From: Pohlia nutans
Lineage: Eukaryota > Streptophyta > Bryopsida > Bryales > Mniaceae
DNA: 64,000 nt
Assembly: GCA_022496805.1 (NCBI GenBank)
Contig: CM040085.1
Location: forward strand, 34,935,811 to 34,999,810
Reading direction: 5' to 3'
Shown: positions 36,622-48,186 of the stretch, piece by piece
How the letters are laid out: every line of letters begins with the position of its first letter
How positions within the stretch are numbered: the first letter of the stretch is position 1
Made by a program: the position numbers and the translations under genes
The notes under the pieces: model-generated
The model's input: only the letters and a program-made list of their open reading frames with translations
What the model was told of the DNA's origin: nothing
Database searches by the model: none

Positions 36622-38754
36622 TCACTTTGCCTTTGTGAGGAGCTTTGAATTTGTGTACACGTACACTAAATCTTCAGCCCTCTTTTGTTGGAGGCGATTC
36701 CGAGACCTGTTGTGCACGAAAGAATAACTACTCCAATTGCGTTCGCATGATGACGATGACACGGTTTGGGCTAGGATTCTCCGTGCTATTGGTGCAATGA
36801 GCTTTCCACATGCCCCTTCAAAATCCCACCATGCATGAGGTGAACAATTCTGTTGTTTTGGATCCAACATATTGTGGAAGGACGGTTCCTTGTGACGGAA
36901 TGCCAAAAACACTAGTACCACATCCGGATATGTTTCTGGAGAACATAATTTCCCAAGCACACGCTTGCATGCTGTGATGGCATCTAAGTCGTCTGCCAGT
37001 TCTTTATCGTGTAGCAAATACGGATTCAAAAGTGCACCCGCATTGTGTAAATCCGTTCTGACCAATGCCCATCGGTCGCGGGAGTGCTTCTCCACATCAA
37101 TGCTTTCTTCACCGTCAAAGGTAAAGAACTCATCCTTCACCCTTTCAATGTGTTTCTCCACATTGCGAAAGATGTGTCGAATTTTGCCCATACCAAGCTC
37201 CTCACTGTCAAAATCCCGCAGTGCATACATCAACGGTGCAACCACCTCTTGAAAGTTAATGCATCGTTGCCAAAAGTGATCGTCCAGTATGTACCTTCTC
37301 ACATCTCGAGACATAGTGCGCGCTTTAATCTTTCTGTTGTCTCGGAGTGTGACGACATAAGACGTCCATTGTTCGTCCACCACAGACTGCTCTAAGGCTT
37401 GTCTGACTTCGAGTAATCGATCCAGCATCATGAAATTTGATCCAAATCTAGTTTTCCCTGCCAATACTAGGCTGAACTTCTTCTCGTGCTTTCGAAATAC
37501 TGCAAGAGGCATGTGTCTCTTCTTTATAAACGTCACGATCGTCCGGGCCTTCTTCAACACCTGAGTTATCCACTTTGCCTTCGCGATGTCCCCCAATAAG
37601 AGGTTCATTGCATGAACATCACACCCTTGGAAGTATATGTGGTCATATTTGTTCGTCACGATATCCGCTGCTGCCTTCATGACAGATGCGTTGTCCGTTG
37701 CAATTTGCACCACGTTCTGCGATCCAACGTCTTCAATGAACTTCTCTATGATTGACGTTTGGTACGCTGCTGTCTTCGAATGTCCCGAAGTGTCTACCGA
37801 TCCAAGAAAATGTTCTCCTACCGCAGACACTATCATTGCATTGAATAACGGTTGGTTTGTGCACGAGCTCCATCCATCAAATGTTAACGTGGCTCCAAAC
37901 TTGCGAACGCTATCTGCCATTTTACCTTCCAAGATCGCCTCTAGCTCATTTTTGGCTTGCACCAAGAGTTTCTTCCGTAAGTCATTGTAAGAGGGTGGTG
38001 TGTACGGTCCCCGAAAATCAGAAGTCCTCCGTATGGCCTCTTTGAAAGTTGAATTTCGTGCTATCGAAAAAGGGATGTTCGCCTCGTAAAAGAACCTTGC
38101 CCATATCTTGTCTAACTCCCTTCGTTTCTCTTCCTGAAAACCCTCTGGTATTCCTGCTTGTCGCAATGGACGGTCGGCCCTGCCAGCTGCGCTGTCACGT
38201 CCCGTGGATGGTGGTCTGCTCGCGGTAGTTTCGTTTGTATTAGAACCTGACCTCTGATTTGAAATCTCTTGTGGTCCATCGCGTAATTCTTGATCCATTG
38301 ATTGCGGTGTGCAAAACTCCATGATGTCCATATTTCCCGCTCTCGGATTGCGACATTCATCGGATTGATCTGGATTTGGACGCTTTGGAGGATCTCCTTT
38401 GCAATTAAGAAAGAACCCTTTAATCTGTGGTGTAAGTCTCTTGCATATACCTACGCCAGTGTCACGGTTTCCTGATGCGTTCCGGTATCCAAGGTGACTC
38501 AACATCCTCCCCGCTTTCTTTGCAAAAAGTGATGCACATAATAAACACTTCACTTTTCCTCCAGCTATATCTACATACCAATCTTCCCAATTGCTTGGCA
38601 TCTTGAAAGGTTCAAAAGGATTTAGGTTCTGCTGCCCAATAGTTTTAAGTGACGGCGTGCAATACCTCAAAATCGTGTGACGAAAAAATGTATCATGTAT
38701 GTCAAATACAATAGTTATCAAATTCCAAACGGAATGTGACAACCGCGCATTCAA
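36622..38754 (-). CDS. hAT-superfamily transposase (BED finger, DUF659, hAT dimerisation)
   Basis: Catalyses cut-and-paste DNA transposition. The 710-codon frame is open; Met52 (codon at 38601, MPSNWEDWYVD) is a likely alternative start just before the zinc finger. A BED-like finger uses C70, C73, H87 and C104. The DUF659/RNase-H core holds candidate catalytic aspartates D293 (TFDGW) and D354 (TDNASV), followed by C378 and H381 (CDVHAMN). The C-terminal hAT block contains the candidate catalytic glutamate E671 (SCERNWS) and RNRLQQKRAEDLVYV. All expected catalytic positions are present, so the protein may be active unless the missing acidic tail matters. It is divergent from the RING gene across a shared GTCCG-rich promoter and is the natural candidate to recognise those motifs. 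Confidence 0.88.
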   Translation of the reverse strand: MNARLSHSVWNLITIVFDIHDTFFRHTILRYCTPSLKTIGQQNLNPFEPFKMPSNWEDWYVDIAGGKVKCLLCASLFAKKAGRMLSHLGYRNASGNRDTGVGICKRLTPQIKGFFLNCKGDPPKRPNPDQSDECRNPRAGNMDIMEFCTPQSMDQELRDGPQEISNQRSGSNTNETTASRPPSTGRDSAAGRADRPLRQAGIPEGFQEEKRRELDKIWARFFYEANIPFSIARNSTFKEAIRRTSDFRGPYTPPSYNDLRKKLLVQAKNELEAILEGKMADSVRKFGATLTFDGWSSCTNQPLFNAMIVSAVGEHFLGSVDTSGHSKTAAYQTSIIEKFIEDVGSQNVVQIATDNASVMKAAADIVTNKYDHIYFQGCDVHAMNLLLGDIAKAKWITQVLKKARTIVTFIKKRHMPLAVFRKHEKKFSLVLAGKTRFGSNFMMLDRLLEVRQALEQSVVDEQWTSYVVTLRDNRKIKARTMSRDVRRYILDDHFWQRCINFQEVVAPLMYALRDFDSEELGMGKIRHIFRNVEKHIERVKDEFFTFDGEESIDVEKHSRDRWALVRTDLHNAGALLNPYLLHDKELADDLDAITACKRVLGKLCSPETYPDVVLVFLAFRHKEPSFHNMLDPKQQNCSPHAWWDFEGACGKLIAPIARRILAQTVSSSSCERNWSSYSFVHNRSRNRLQQKRAEDLVYVYTNSKLLTKAK

Positions 38755-38809
38755 ACTCGGTAATGGTCAAGCAAGGGATACCAAAAGGTTGCCCAAAGCC
38801 CTTGACAAC

Positions 38810-38833
38810 TGGTGAGTTCGAATGAACTCACCA
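38810..38833. other. 10-bp perfect hairpin near the transposase 5' end
   Basis: TGGTGAGTTC, loop GAAT, GAACTCACCA. It lies between the minus-strand TATA-like box at 38852-38857 and the first transposase ATG at 38754, so it would fall in the 5' leader or start region. Function unknown. Confidence 0.5.
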
Positions 38834-38851
38834 AAAGAAAACCTAAATGAC

Positions 38852-39243
38852 TTATACTACCATCCGGCGAACTAGCCGTTGAACTAGCCGTTGAACAAGC
38901 GGACTGCACTGGTCTATTCTGCCGTCCGCTGTGCCGTCCGATATGCCGTCCGCTAGCGTTGGGCTGGATCGGACGCACTAGAGGGGACGGACCGGATCGG
39001 ACGGGGTCCATCGGATGGCAGAAACGCACGGACTGCATCGGACGGCAGAAACGCACGGGATGCATTGGACGCACCAAAACAGCGGACGCCTTAGGGTTTC
39101 GGGTTTAGGGTCGACCGGACGGCGATGATCGGACGGACAGCACGCTCCGGAGGACACATCGGATGGCAGACCCGGATCGGACGGGCGGACGGGCTGGTTC
39201 GGGCGGGAGGGACGCGGACGGCAGTATAGAAGGCCCATCCGTC
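38852..39243. promoter_or_regulatory. Divergent promoter region with GTCCG/CGGAC cluster
   Basis: Separates the minus-strand transposase from the plus-strand RING gene. Motifs read GCCGTCCG on the transposase side (38910-38955) and CGGACGG on the RING side (38968-39222), so each gene sees CGGACGG in the same sense. TATA-like boxes flank the cluster: AGTATAAG on the minus strand (38852-38857 core) and AGTATAGA on the plus strand (39225-39230 core). The symmetry suggests coordinated control by one factor. Confidence 0.65.
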
Positions 39244-39609
39244 TCCATTTGTCTTCACTTCTCACTCCTAAATCAGGTTGCTGGTAATTCCCTTTGCTGG
39301 ACTTCCTGGCCTTATTTACTTCAGTCGTGAGAGGTCATATACTTACTGTGACCAATCACCGGTTGGTCACAATAAGCATCTTACACACTTTATTCACATT
39401 GCAGTAGTATTTTCACGCGGACGGGCCATTCACATTTTCGCGGATTTTTTACCGAGACGGTTCTTTCACATTCTCGCTAGATTTTTACGCAGACGGTTGA
39501 TTCACATTTTCGCGAGATTTACTCACGGTTTAGGGTACACGGTTGATTCACCTCGTCGCGGGATTTCGTCACGGTAATTGCACACGGTTCATTCACACAT
39601 CGCAAAGCA

Positions 39610-42600
39610 ATGGCCGATGACCAACGTGAGGGTCAGGTTCCCGATCAACCCCAATCTCCGAATGCTAATGCTGGGCCTAGGAAGAACAAGCCTAAGGGGG
39701 CCCGTCATGCGTCGAATTACGACGTATTGGACGATCCAAATGTTCTAGCCGAACCAGGATGGGAACAAGTTAAGGAAGAATATTGGTCTGCCACGACAGC
39801 CAGACAATATATCAAACTGTACCACATTGGTAAGTGTGGCCGAGGGAACAATTACCACAGATGTCAAAATCCTTTACTGCCAAACTATGGCTGTGCAGTG
39901 ATGATCATTTCCTTCACCGAGCGGAAGAGGTATGGAGGGCAATGTTTGGGGCTTGTTCGAAGTCAAAAGGAACATCCAACTACAACATACTGGCAATGGT
40001 CTATGCGGAACTAAGGTTGGAACACAAGGTGGATTGGAGTACTTACCCTGCAACTCAAGGGCATCCAATTCAGTTGGCAGACGGGCAGCGAGATATTCCT
40101 AATTCGTATGATCTCGCATCTACAAGCACAAAACAGATGTTGGTCTCTTTAAAGAAACCTGGCACGTCGACTGCGAGCAATTCAAGTCGAGTGGAAGTCA
40201 AACGAAAGAAGGCTAAATTACCAGTACTACCTACGCCCGCTTTGGAGAATTTGGATGCAAGGGTGGAAATCGAAGTCAATGCTGAACGGGAGGAAATAAA
40301 AGTCAAAGTTGAATGGGACTTACAAGACAAAGTCGAAGATATTGCAACTTCCCCGTCTTGATCGATTCCGTGTAAGGAGGGCGAGGAACTGTTGCCGCAA
40401 AACCCATCGACGCTAATTCAGGCAACTGCAGAATCAAAGGGGAAACAAAAGTTGAGGTCCGATGCAATTGCCAAGAAGGACCGCCAAAAACAGTATAAGT
40501 TTGGACCGAACTGGGTGATGACGGTTCAAGGGGGAAATGTCGGTCCAAGCAATCCAAGTTCCTCGACTTTGAACGAGAAAAGCGCATGTCCGGATGACAC
40601 GGATACACTAATTCGGGATCCAAATGGACGTTGGAAAAACTGCGGGACTTTTTTATCAAAGATGATGCCTCTTGAGGAAATAATGATTTCATACGGGCAC
40701 TTGGCGGAGAAAGTTACCAAGCGAGCGAAATTGCACAAGAAGAGCAGTGGGAACTATCCGACAAGTTCCCCGACTTGGCAAGTGATCTAGGTTCGTTGAA
40801 ACTTATTTCGAAGAACGTGTACGTGAACTTGGTAAAAGCCATGGACGTAACTTCGTTCCTTCATACGTTGGCACCACAGCTTGCACAGCATCTCCAATCA
40901 ATTGAGACAAAATTGGGTCGTTGGGGGCCAGTCATCGAAAAGGCGAAGCGCGTTGATGAGCTCATCAAAAAACTAAAAGAAACAACGGAATGTGCAATGG
41001 GATTTGAGTGGTTGGCGAGGAAAACCCTAAAGCAACTACAATCGAGCGCTATACATAACCATTTCAAGACCATGCATCTCCAGTTCATTAATTTTCAGTT
41101 GTTAGAAGAGTTAGACAAGTTGCGAGAAGAAACTACAAAGAAAGAAGCATTACCTCAAGAATCCCTTGTCCCATCGGAGCAGATCTCTATTCCATTGAAT
41201 GCCAACACTTCGGACGGAGCAGTACTTGAAGAAACGCTTGCCCCATTGGACCAGTTGTCTCATCCATTGGATGCGCAGATTTTGGACGTAGCAGTACTTG
41301 AAGAAATTCTTGTGCCATCGGACCAATTGTCTGTTCCATTTGATGCCCGTACTTTGGACGAAACAGTGGTTGAAGATACTCTCGCTCCATCGGACCAGTT
41401 GCCTCTTCCTTTGGATGCTCAAACTTTGGACGAAACAGTGGTTAAAGATACTCTCGTTCCATCGGACTAGTTGCCCAATCCTTTGGATGCCCAAAGTTCT
41501 GACGGTGACCTCCACGATTAACAGGATCCTTCGTATTTGGTAAAGCGTCCAAGTGTAGCGGAGGTATTCGTGGAACAAGATAGGATGCAAAAAGAACCTT
41601 GGAGAGGGCCACCAACTGAAGCGGGTGAAACCAGTAACTCTGAGATCGAGACGTTGAGACAACGATTGATTCAAGCAGAGATTGACAGGGATATAGCGAG
41701 GTATGAATTACTATTCTAGAAAAGTACCGGTGACATGAAGATGCCCAGACCACGTCCTGAGCAAAACCTGCATTAGTTGAGTTATGTCCACCAATTAAAG
41801 AATGTGGATGAATTGGTCGAGAGGGAGTTGGGTTTGATGTTCAAGTACGAGGACAAAAAAAGTGGGAATCTCTCTTGTTTCCTAGGAATGATGAGGAGGG
41901 TGCAAGAATTATTTGATCGACAAGCCGCGTTGCCTGGAGCGCGTACACTGACTACGTGTACCACGTGGGGTGATGTTGACTTGATGATGACACGGGCACA
42001 TGGGATTTCTTGTTCTTTGGAAACAGGCAACATGGACTGGGCTTCGGCAATTGAAGAAGGGTGGATGCCATATAACGTGTTTTCCTCGCATTTATTGGAG
42101 AAGGAGAAGACGGAGGTTCATACATGTAATCCAGCTCCCGACTTTCTGAAAGAGACATGTTGCTTGTGTCAATATGGGTTTGGTCCAGAAGGAGCGATCC
42201 GACTGGAACAATGTCAGCATACATTTCATATTAAGTGCATTGCGGAACATTCTTTACATCGCTCTTATTGTCCCTTGTGCAATTCTCCTATACATATAAG
42301 ATTCTACGAAATGATGGGCCTTCGTAGCGTTATGCCATCTGGTCATGAATACAACCAGTGGAACCTTCCTCTGGACCAACTACCGAAGAAATTTCTAAAT
42401 TACAAAAACTGGGGTCAACCATTGGTATGAGATGTTAACTACGACTGCCACCACTTGTACCATATGCAAGTAGCAGGGTCTGAGGAAGAAATTTGTATGG
42501 AGGTTGACGAACTTTTCTGGATGACCCGAGATTGCAACATCGAAGTGCGAGCACGTGCAATTGAGAACGAGGCGGACCGGGAGGTGTTTTGCTGCAACTT

Positions 42601-43183
42601 TGGAGGACATTGGAGCGTACAGCACAAAAAGTTCTTTCGATTCTCAAAGAATGAAGTAAAAAAGAGAGATGATAACACGTGGTACGAGGCTTCCGGTTCC
42701 GTCTTGGGAGAATAACACGCAACGTATGACCGTACGTTGATTGGCAAAGCTCTGGTCCTTTCAAAGTTGGAGGAGGCGGCTAGGCTTCGTGCCACAACGA
42801 CCGAGGACATGTTCATTGATGAGGATAATTCCTATGGGGATGTTGCAGGTGCATTTGATAGGAGGATCAATGACGTAATCGAAACGTGGCGACGTCATAT
42901 GTTCACACCAAACTGGTCAACGACATTTGGAGAAACTGAGCAAATTGTAACTCTTGTTGTCGGTCGTGTGGAGAAGTACATGGAGGTTTTTAAGGCAAAA
43001 GAGGTGGACATGGATCGTTCTCGCGAGAGGAAACGAAAGGCTGACGAGGATGACAATTGGGAACCATCTCAAGACCACGTTGAAAAGAAGCTTGCGATAG
43101 ATTCAGAGGTTGAGGCAGGCGGTAGAATTACTCATGATAGTCAGCGTAGACGTACTCGTTCGATGAAGATTGATATCGCATGA
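39610..43183 (+). pseudogene. Decayed gene of about 1,190 codons with a C-terminal RING-H2 finger
   Basis: One ancestral reading frame can be followed through phase changes near 39834 and 40600 and through stops at 40359, 40673, 41468, 41519, 41717, 41774, 42428 and 42713 to TGA at 43181-43183. The N-terminus (AEPGWEQVKE, ARQYIKLYHIGK, then EVWRAMFG and HKVDWSTY) aligns with the gene at 48187. The middle carries five 24-residue repeats and coiled-coil-like stretches. A full RING-H2 finger lies at 42158-42280: C-x2-C-x14-C-x-H-x2-H-x2-C-x10-C-x2-C. The C-terminus is basic (RERKRKAD). RING-H2 proteins are usually E3 ubiquitin ligases, so that role is inferred for the intact ancestor. The promoter cluster lies upstream (38968-39243). 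As read, this copy cannot make the full protein. Confidence 0.75.
41150..41509 (+). repeat. 72-bp coding minisatellite (five 24-residue units)
   Basis: Units start near 41150, 41222, 41294, 41366 and 41438 and encode VLEETLAPLDQLSHPLDAQ-type repeats. The unit length is a multiple of three, so the phase of the RING gene is kept. The last unit has TAG where three other units have a CAG or CAA glutamine codon (and the first has CAG in GAGCAG). Confidence 0.85.
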
Positions 43184-43520
43184 CTGTTTTTTAGCCATTT
43201 GGCTACTATATGAATATATATAACTCTATTCACAATTCCATTCTTGTTGACTTCAATGTAGAATAAAATTTTCACACTCGGCTTTCTTTCACTTCTCTCT
43301 TTATACTTTTTGCAAAACTCATAATAATAGAGAATTCGCATTACATAATTTTAATTTGAAGGGCTCCCATAAATGCAATTTTTTTTTTATCGTGTTATAA
43401 TTTTAAAAAGAAAATGGGACAGCAGTGTAGGCATTTAGAGGTTTACCTAGTCAAAGTAGCAGATCACAGGAGCTAATGAACGAAGGACTTTTCATCTAAG
43501 CAAACTTTTTTTTCAACGCC

Positions 43521-43668
43521 GCCGTCCGACCTGTCCGCACCCCGATCTGCCGTCCGGACCTCTCCATCCGCTGCTCGCCGTCCGGTCCGGGGCCCTAAAA
43601 TGCCGTCCGCTGCACTGTGTCCGATCCGCCGTCCGATACAGTCGTCCGATTCGTCCGTTTGGACCGCC
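43521..43668 (+). repeat. GTCCG-motif cluster downstream of the RING gene
   Basis: About 150 GC-rich bases with ten or more GTCCG/GCCGTCCG copies in one orientation, 340 bases after the RING gene stop. No TATA box or gene follows, so it is either an orphan promoter, an end of a former smaller element, or an internal binding cluster. Confidence 0.6.
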
Positions 43669-43771
43669 CACAGTCAGATCCCATGAAGTTGTCCAACTCA
43701 ATAACTTCCCAAAACGGAATAAATGCAATGAGGAATCCAATGATTGTGATTAAGTGAGCCAAAGAATCCTA

Positions 43772-44645
43772 TTAACCCCTAAATGCCTAGAGCCCTCTCC
43801 AAATTCGACAGTTTTGCAAAGATGCATTATAAAATGCAACCTAGAGGGATATTTTGAACTTGATATATGAATAAAAGTTGTACATTATGAATTTTACATT
43901 CTATCCATACGGTTAGATCTATGATTGCTATTACCAATAATTTTGCATAAAATTTGAAACGTGAAATTCAAAATTATTTTGTAATTCAATTACGAATAAG
44001 ATATTGACAATCTACAGATGAAATTTTTTGTGATTGGTTGAAATGTAATACTCTAAATGTAGTGATTTTTGGAGATTTTTTGGTTGCTTAATTTTATGAG
44101 TTGACTTTTTTTAGAATTGATGGTTGGTATGGTGAAATCACTACAATTTGCATACTTGAAATATCACATTGGATGATTTATAATTTTTCATTGATAGTCA
44201 TCAACACTATGAAGGTATGACGAAAATTTCAACATGATTGGAAGATATAATTTGAATATTTACAAATTGTATTATGTAAACAAGATAAAATTTCAAAATA
44301 AATATATTTTTTATCAAATTTAATATTAAATTTTTTATTTAAGGTAGATAAAAGTCACATTTACAAGTAGTAAAAATATGAAAGCAAAAGATCTAAAAGA
44401 GTCCTATGATTGGAGCATTTGTAGAAAGCCCTATGTATTTAGGACACTCTAATTTCAAATTTCTCAGCGTTGGAAAAACTTCAATAGATTTTCTACTTTC
44501 CAATCCCAAGGGTCAAAATATGTATCATAACTTAACTTAAACATCTAACGAAAACACCAACTACAAAAAAGCTAAAACACTTGATTTTAAGGACGTTGGA
44601 CCAAAAATCAAGCATGATATGGTTGATTGGGCACTTAGGTTACAC
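43772..44645. mobile_element. Nested/decayed TTAA elements
   Basis: The left end TTAACCCCTAAATGCC (43772) belongs to the 11200 subfamily. The sequence from about 44205 to 44645 is an inverted copy of 62236-62483 plus 63032-63195, ending in a decayed terminus (GGGCACTTAGGTTA). After 44646 a further piece of the 43772-type interior follows (ATTCTATCCATACG), so elements are nested here. No coding capacity. Confidence 0.6.
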
Positions 44646-45099
44646 ATATGAATTTTAGATTCTATCCATACGTTAAGATCAACGGTTACAAATACCAATT
44701 AAATTGTATAAATATAGAATGACTTGGGATTCTGAAATAAGTGAATTTCAATGGTTGAAATCATATATTGATATTGACTAAGTGAAGTGATTTTAACAAA
44801 TGCTGTCACACAACAATATAACATGCATGATTTAAAATTGAAAACTAATAAAATAATAGGCGAATTACTATCTTTATATCATACAAATGGTTTTCTACTA
44901 TTTTCTTCAGTTGAGAATAATTCAAACCCCTTAGTGGTTACATATTCTAAATATTCTTATTATTTCCTAGTGACATTGTATACTTGTAAATTAATAAAAT
45001 TTAGCATTCTTTACTGGTAAAAGTCCCAAAATATAAACCACCAAGCTTTTGCACAATAAAAAATAATATTCCACCTAGATCGTTCCTTTTTGAAACTAT

Positions 45100-45309
45100 T
45101 TCAATTTTGCTGATAACAAATTTCAGACTATATTACGGGCTACATTGTTCAAAGAAGATTATTCATACATTTGCACATGTGTACACAATATATTTATATT
45201 CTGGACATATAAATTTATGTATACATAAAAATACATGTGCATATATACATACATATATATATATATATATTTGTACAAGTATGTGTATGTGAATGAGTGG
45301 AGGTAAATA

Positions 45310-45349
<40 letters not shown>

Positions 45350-46306
45350 AGTCGACCATTTATAGATGTATATATTTATATATACACATACATGCATGCA
45401 CGTACGCATACACAAACATTTATTTATATGTATGAAAATATAAACGTACATACATGTGCATTCAATATGTTCAACTCTAATTTAATTTCATATATACTAT
45501 TCATATGAACATGCATACAATAGGTTCAAATCTAATTTAATATCGAGTTTTCCCCTCTAACTAGGTTTATAAAATATAAATTGTAACATATATTTTTGTG
45601 ATAATTTGTTTTTGAAAATTGGCGTGGTCTTTCCCTCTGAAATTATGATTGTGATTCCATTGAATGAAGTTACTCTATTAGGTTCGAAGTAATGTATGCA
45701 TAAAAATTTGCTAACTCTTATGGAATTCAAATTGGAACCCATTGCTTCATTATTTTGCCTTTATATTTGAATATCTTGCCTATTTATTCAATTGGTAAGT
45801 AATTACAAGTCAAGTCATGAAATTGGCCAAGAGTGGGAGGGAGAATGAACAAAGGAGGAAAGGGAGAAGGGCAAGGTGGGGGGGGGGGGCGGAGTTAGCT
45901 AATAATGGAGAGGTAAGAGACATCATGAATGAGGTAGGACGGACCGCTCTCCTAGTAGTGAAGCACTACTAGAATTCAATGTGAAGCACAATAAATGTTG
46001 GAACATTCTTTGACCGTACTCATAATAGGCCTCGAAGTACGTGAGGATTCTTGAAGTGCGTGTAGATTCTTGAAGTGTGTGTACACCCAAGGAGTTGGGC
46101 TAGAGGACGAGGAAGGGAGAGCAATGGAAGTATGGAATACCAAAACACAATAAACCCCATGGGCTGCTGCCCCACGCCGTCCGCGGGTGGCCCGTCCGAT
46201 TCTGCCGTCCGCAATGTCGTCCGATTCGCGTCCGTCTGCCGTCCGATCCGACGGTTTCATCCGATGGATCCTGTCCGTCCGATCCTGTCTGTCCGTCCGT
46301 CCGATT
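45100..46306. repeat. Segmental duplication copy 1, ending in an orphan GTCCG cluster
   Basis: Matches 46735-47770: GCACATGTGTACACAATATATTTATAT, the block TATTTATTCAATTGGTAAGTAATTAC (45781 and 47324) and GGGCTGCTGCCCCACGCCGTCCGCGGG. Includes (TA)n/(TG)n microsatellites at 45240-45350. The cluster at 46176-46306 matches the first part of the promoter cluster at 47703 but no gene follows it. Confidence 0.75.
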
Positions 46307-46734
46307 GCTCATGCGTACATCCATCACATACGGCGACCTCGTACAAAAATTAAAATTTTGTGATTGTCCATGGTCCATTGTAATATGAATTCCTTCAAAT
46401 ATTTCACTTTTATAATTTGGAAAAGTTCATTTACTATTAGATAATACATAACACTTTAGGACTAATTGGAAACATACAATTTCGTTCATGTATAAACTTT
46501 AATTAAAAAATTTAACCAATCCCAAAGGTAAAATGGATATAAAAGTGTATATTGATTGTTGTCAAAGGCAACATTAAACCAACATTAAAACTAGCATAAC
46601 AAATAGAAGTTGTGATGTATAATTTGTATATCCCATCTGTATGACTGAATATCGTCAAATCTATTTGAATTAATTATAAATTAACACAGATAGAAGTAGT
46701 TTGATCGATCACAGGACTTCTCCGCCAATGCCTA

Positions 46735-46943
46735 ACGTTTTCAATTTCCTTGATAACAAATAAGATCTGATTTTGTGATTTTGTCCAAAGAATATTATCC
46801 ATCCAATCGCACATGTGTACACAATATATTTATATCGTGGACATGTAAATCTATATAAACATAGAAATACATGAACATACATATATACATGTGTATATAT
46901 ATATGTATATATGTATATATATATATATATATGTGTATATATG

Positions 46944-46974
<31 letters not shown>

Positions 46975-47700
46975 TTCTACATGTATGTATATGTAAATAT
47001 GTGGGTGGATATTTGTATGTATATATATGCAAGTAGTTACGAATATACATGCACTACAAACATGTCTTCCACGATGTTGCACCATCAAACAAATGGCATG
47101 CCACATATGTTTTATATTACCAATGGGCATATATTATTATTACAAGCTTATTAGAGATGATAATATGCCTTCCACGATGTTCCACCATCATCCAAATGGC
47201 ATGGCACATGTGTTTTATATTACCAATGGGCATACATTATTATTCCAAGTTTATTAGAGATGATAATATGCCTTCCACGATTTATGGAATTCGAAGTGGA
47301 ATCCTTTGCTTGAATATTTTGCCTATTTATTCAATTGGTAAGTAATTACAAGTCAAGTCATGAAATTGGCCAAGAGTGGGAAGGAGAATGAACAAAGGAG
47401 GAAAGGGAGAAGGGCAAGGTGGGGGGGGACGGGGGGGCGAAGTTAGCTAACAATGGAGAGGTAAGAGACATCATGAATGAGGTAGGACAGACCGCACTCC
47501 TAGTAGTGAAGCACTACTAGAATTCAATGCAAAGCACAATAAATGTTGGAACATTCTTTGACCGTACTCATAATAGGCCTCGAAGTACGTGAGGATTCTT
47601 GAAGTGCGTGTAGACCCAAGGAGTTAGAGGAGGAGGAGGAAGGGAGAGCAATGGAAGTATGGAACACCAAAACACAATAAACCCCATGGGCTGCTGCCCC
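46735..47700. repeat. Segmental duplication copy 2 with microsatellites and a 103-bp tandem repeat
   Basis: Second copy of the 45100 segment, upstream of the UIM gene promoter. It holds a (TA/TG)n-rich run at 46880-47000. It also holds a 103-bp tandem repeat whose CTTCCACGAT anchor recurs at 47066, 47169 and 47272. Open frames here are products of the microsatellites. Confidence 0.75.
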
Positions 47701-47702
47701 AC

Positions 47703-48012
47703 GCCGTCCGCGGGCGGCCCGTCCGGTTCTACTGTCCGTAATGCCGTCCGATTCGCGTCCGTTTGCCGTTCGTTTGTCGTCCGTCCATGTCCGTCCGATC
47801 TGCCGTCCGCCCCTGTCCGTCCGATCGTGCGCCCATGTCCGTCCGATTGGAGGGTCGAAACGTACGGCTGGCAATCGGCCGTCGGATGCGACTGTCCGCA
47901 CCTATGCCGTCCGATGGAACCGATCTGGGCCGTCCGATCAGTTATGCGTCCGCAGTACGCTTCGTCCGCCCTAGGCGGATAGTATAAAGGGCGGACGGCC
48001 ATCTTCGTCCGC
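47703..48012 (+). promoter_or_regulatory. GTCCG-cluster promoter of the UIM-motif gene
   Basis: More than fifteen GTCCG/GCCGTCCG motifs, then a TATA box (AGTATAAAGGG, core 47983-47988) embedded among them. It lies about 200 bases upstream of the ATG at 48187. The arrangement parallels the promoters at 39225 and 53012. Confidence 0.65.
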
Positions 48013-48186
48013 TCAGAGAGGCGGTGGGCATAGTGATGTTCCGACAACACCTGCATCGACTCTGTCACGTGTCTTTTGAGTCACTGCGTCACGCTGTACG
48101 CACGTTTGACTTCATTTCAGGATGTTTGCAGCACGTTGCACTTCTACCTTCCACGCGGTTTCTTAGCGTTGTTTTGGCTTCCCACG

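Noticed and set aside
38780..38840. A possible right end of a smaller hAT element just beyond the transposase (CCCTTGACAACTGG)
   Set aside because: It does not match the terminus rule (no ACAACCCTG or ACAATCCTG) and no 8-bp duplication pairs with the left end, unlike 63495.
39829..39866. A possible short intron (GTAAGT...CACAG) at the first phase change of the RING gene
   Set aside because: It would be about 30 bases, below the usual plant minimum, and the paralogue at 48187 aligns through it in a continuous frame with one base restored, so a one-base deletion is simpler.
45107..47345. Open frames rich in I, Y, T and H around 45.1-45.5 and 46.7-47.3 kb
   Set aside because: They translate TA/TG/CA microsatellites and duplicated non-coding sequence.
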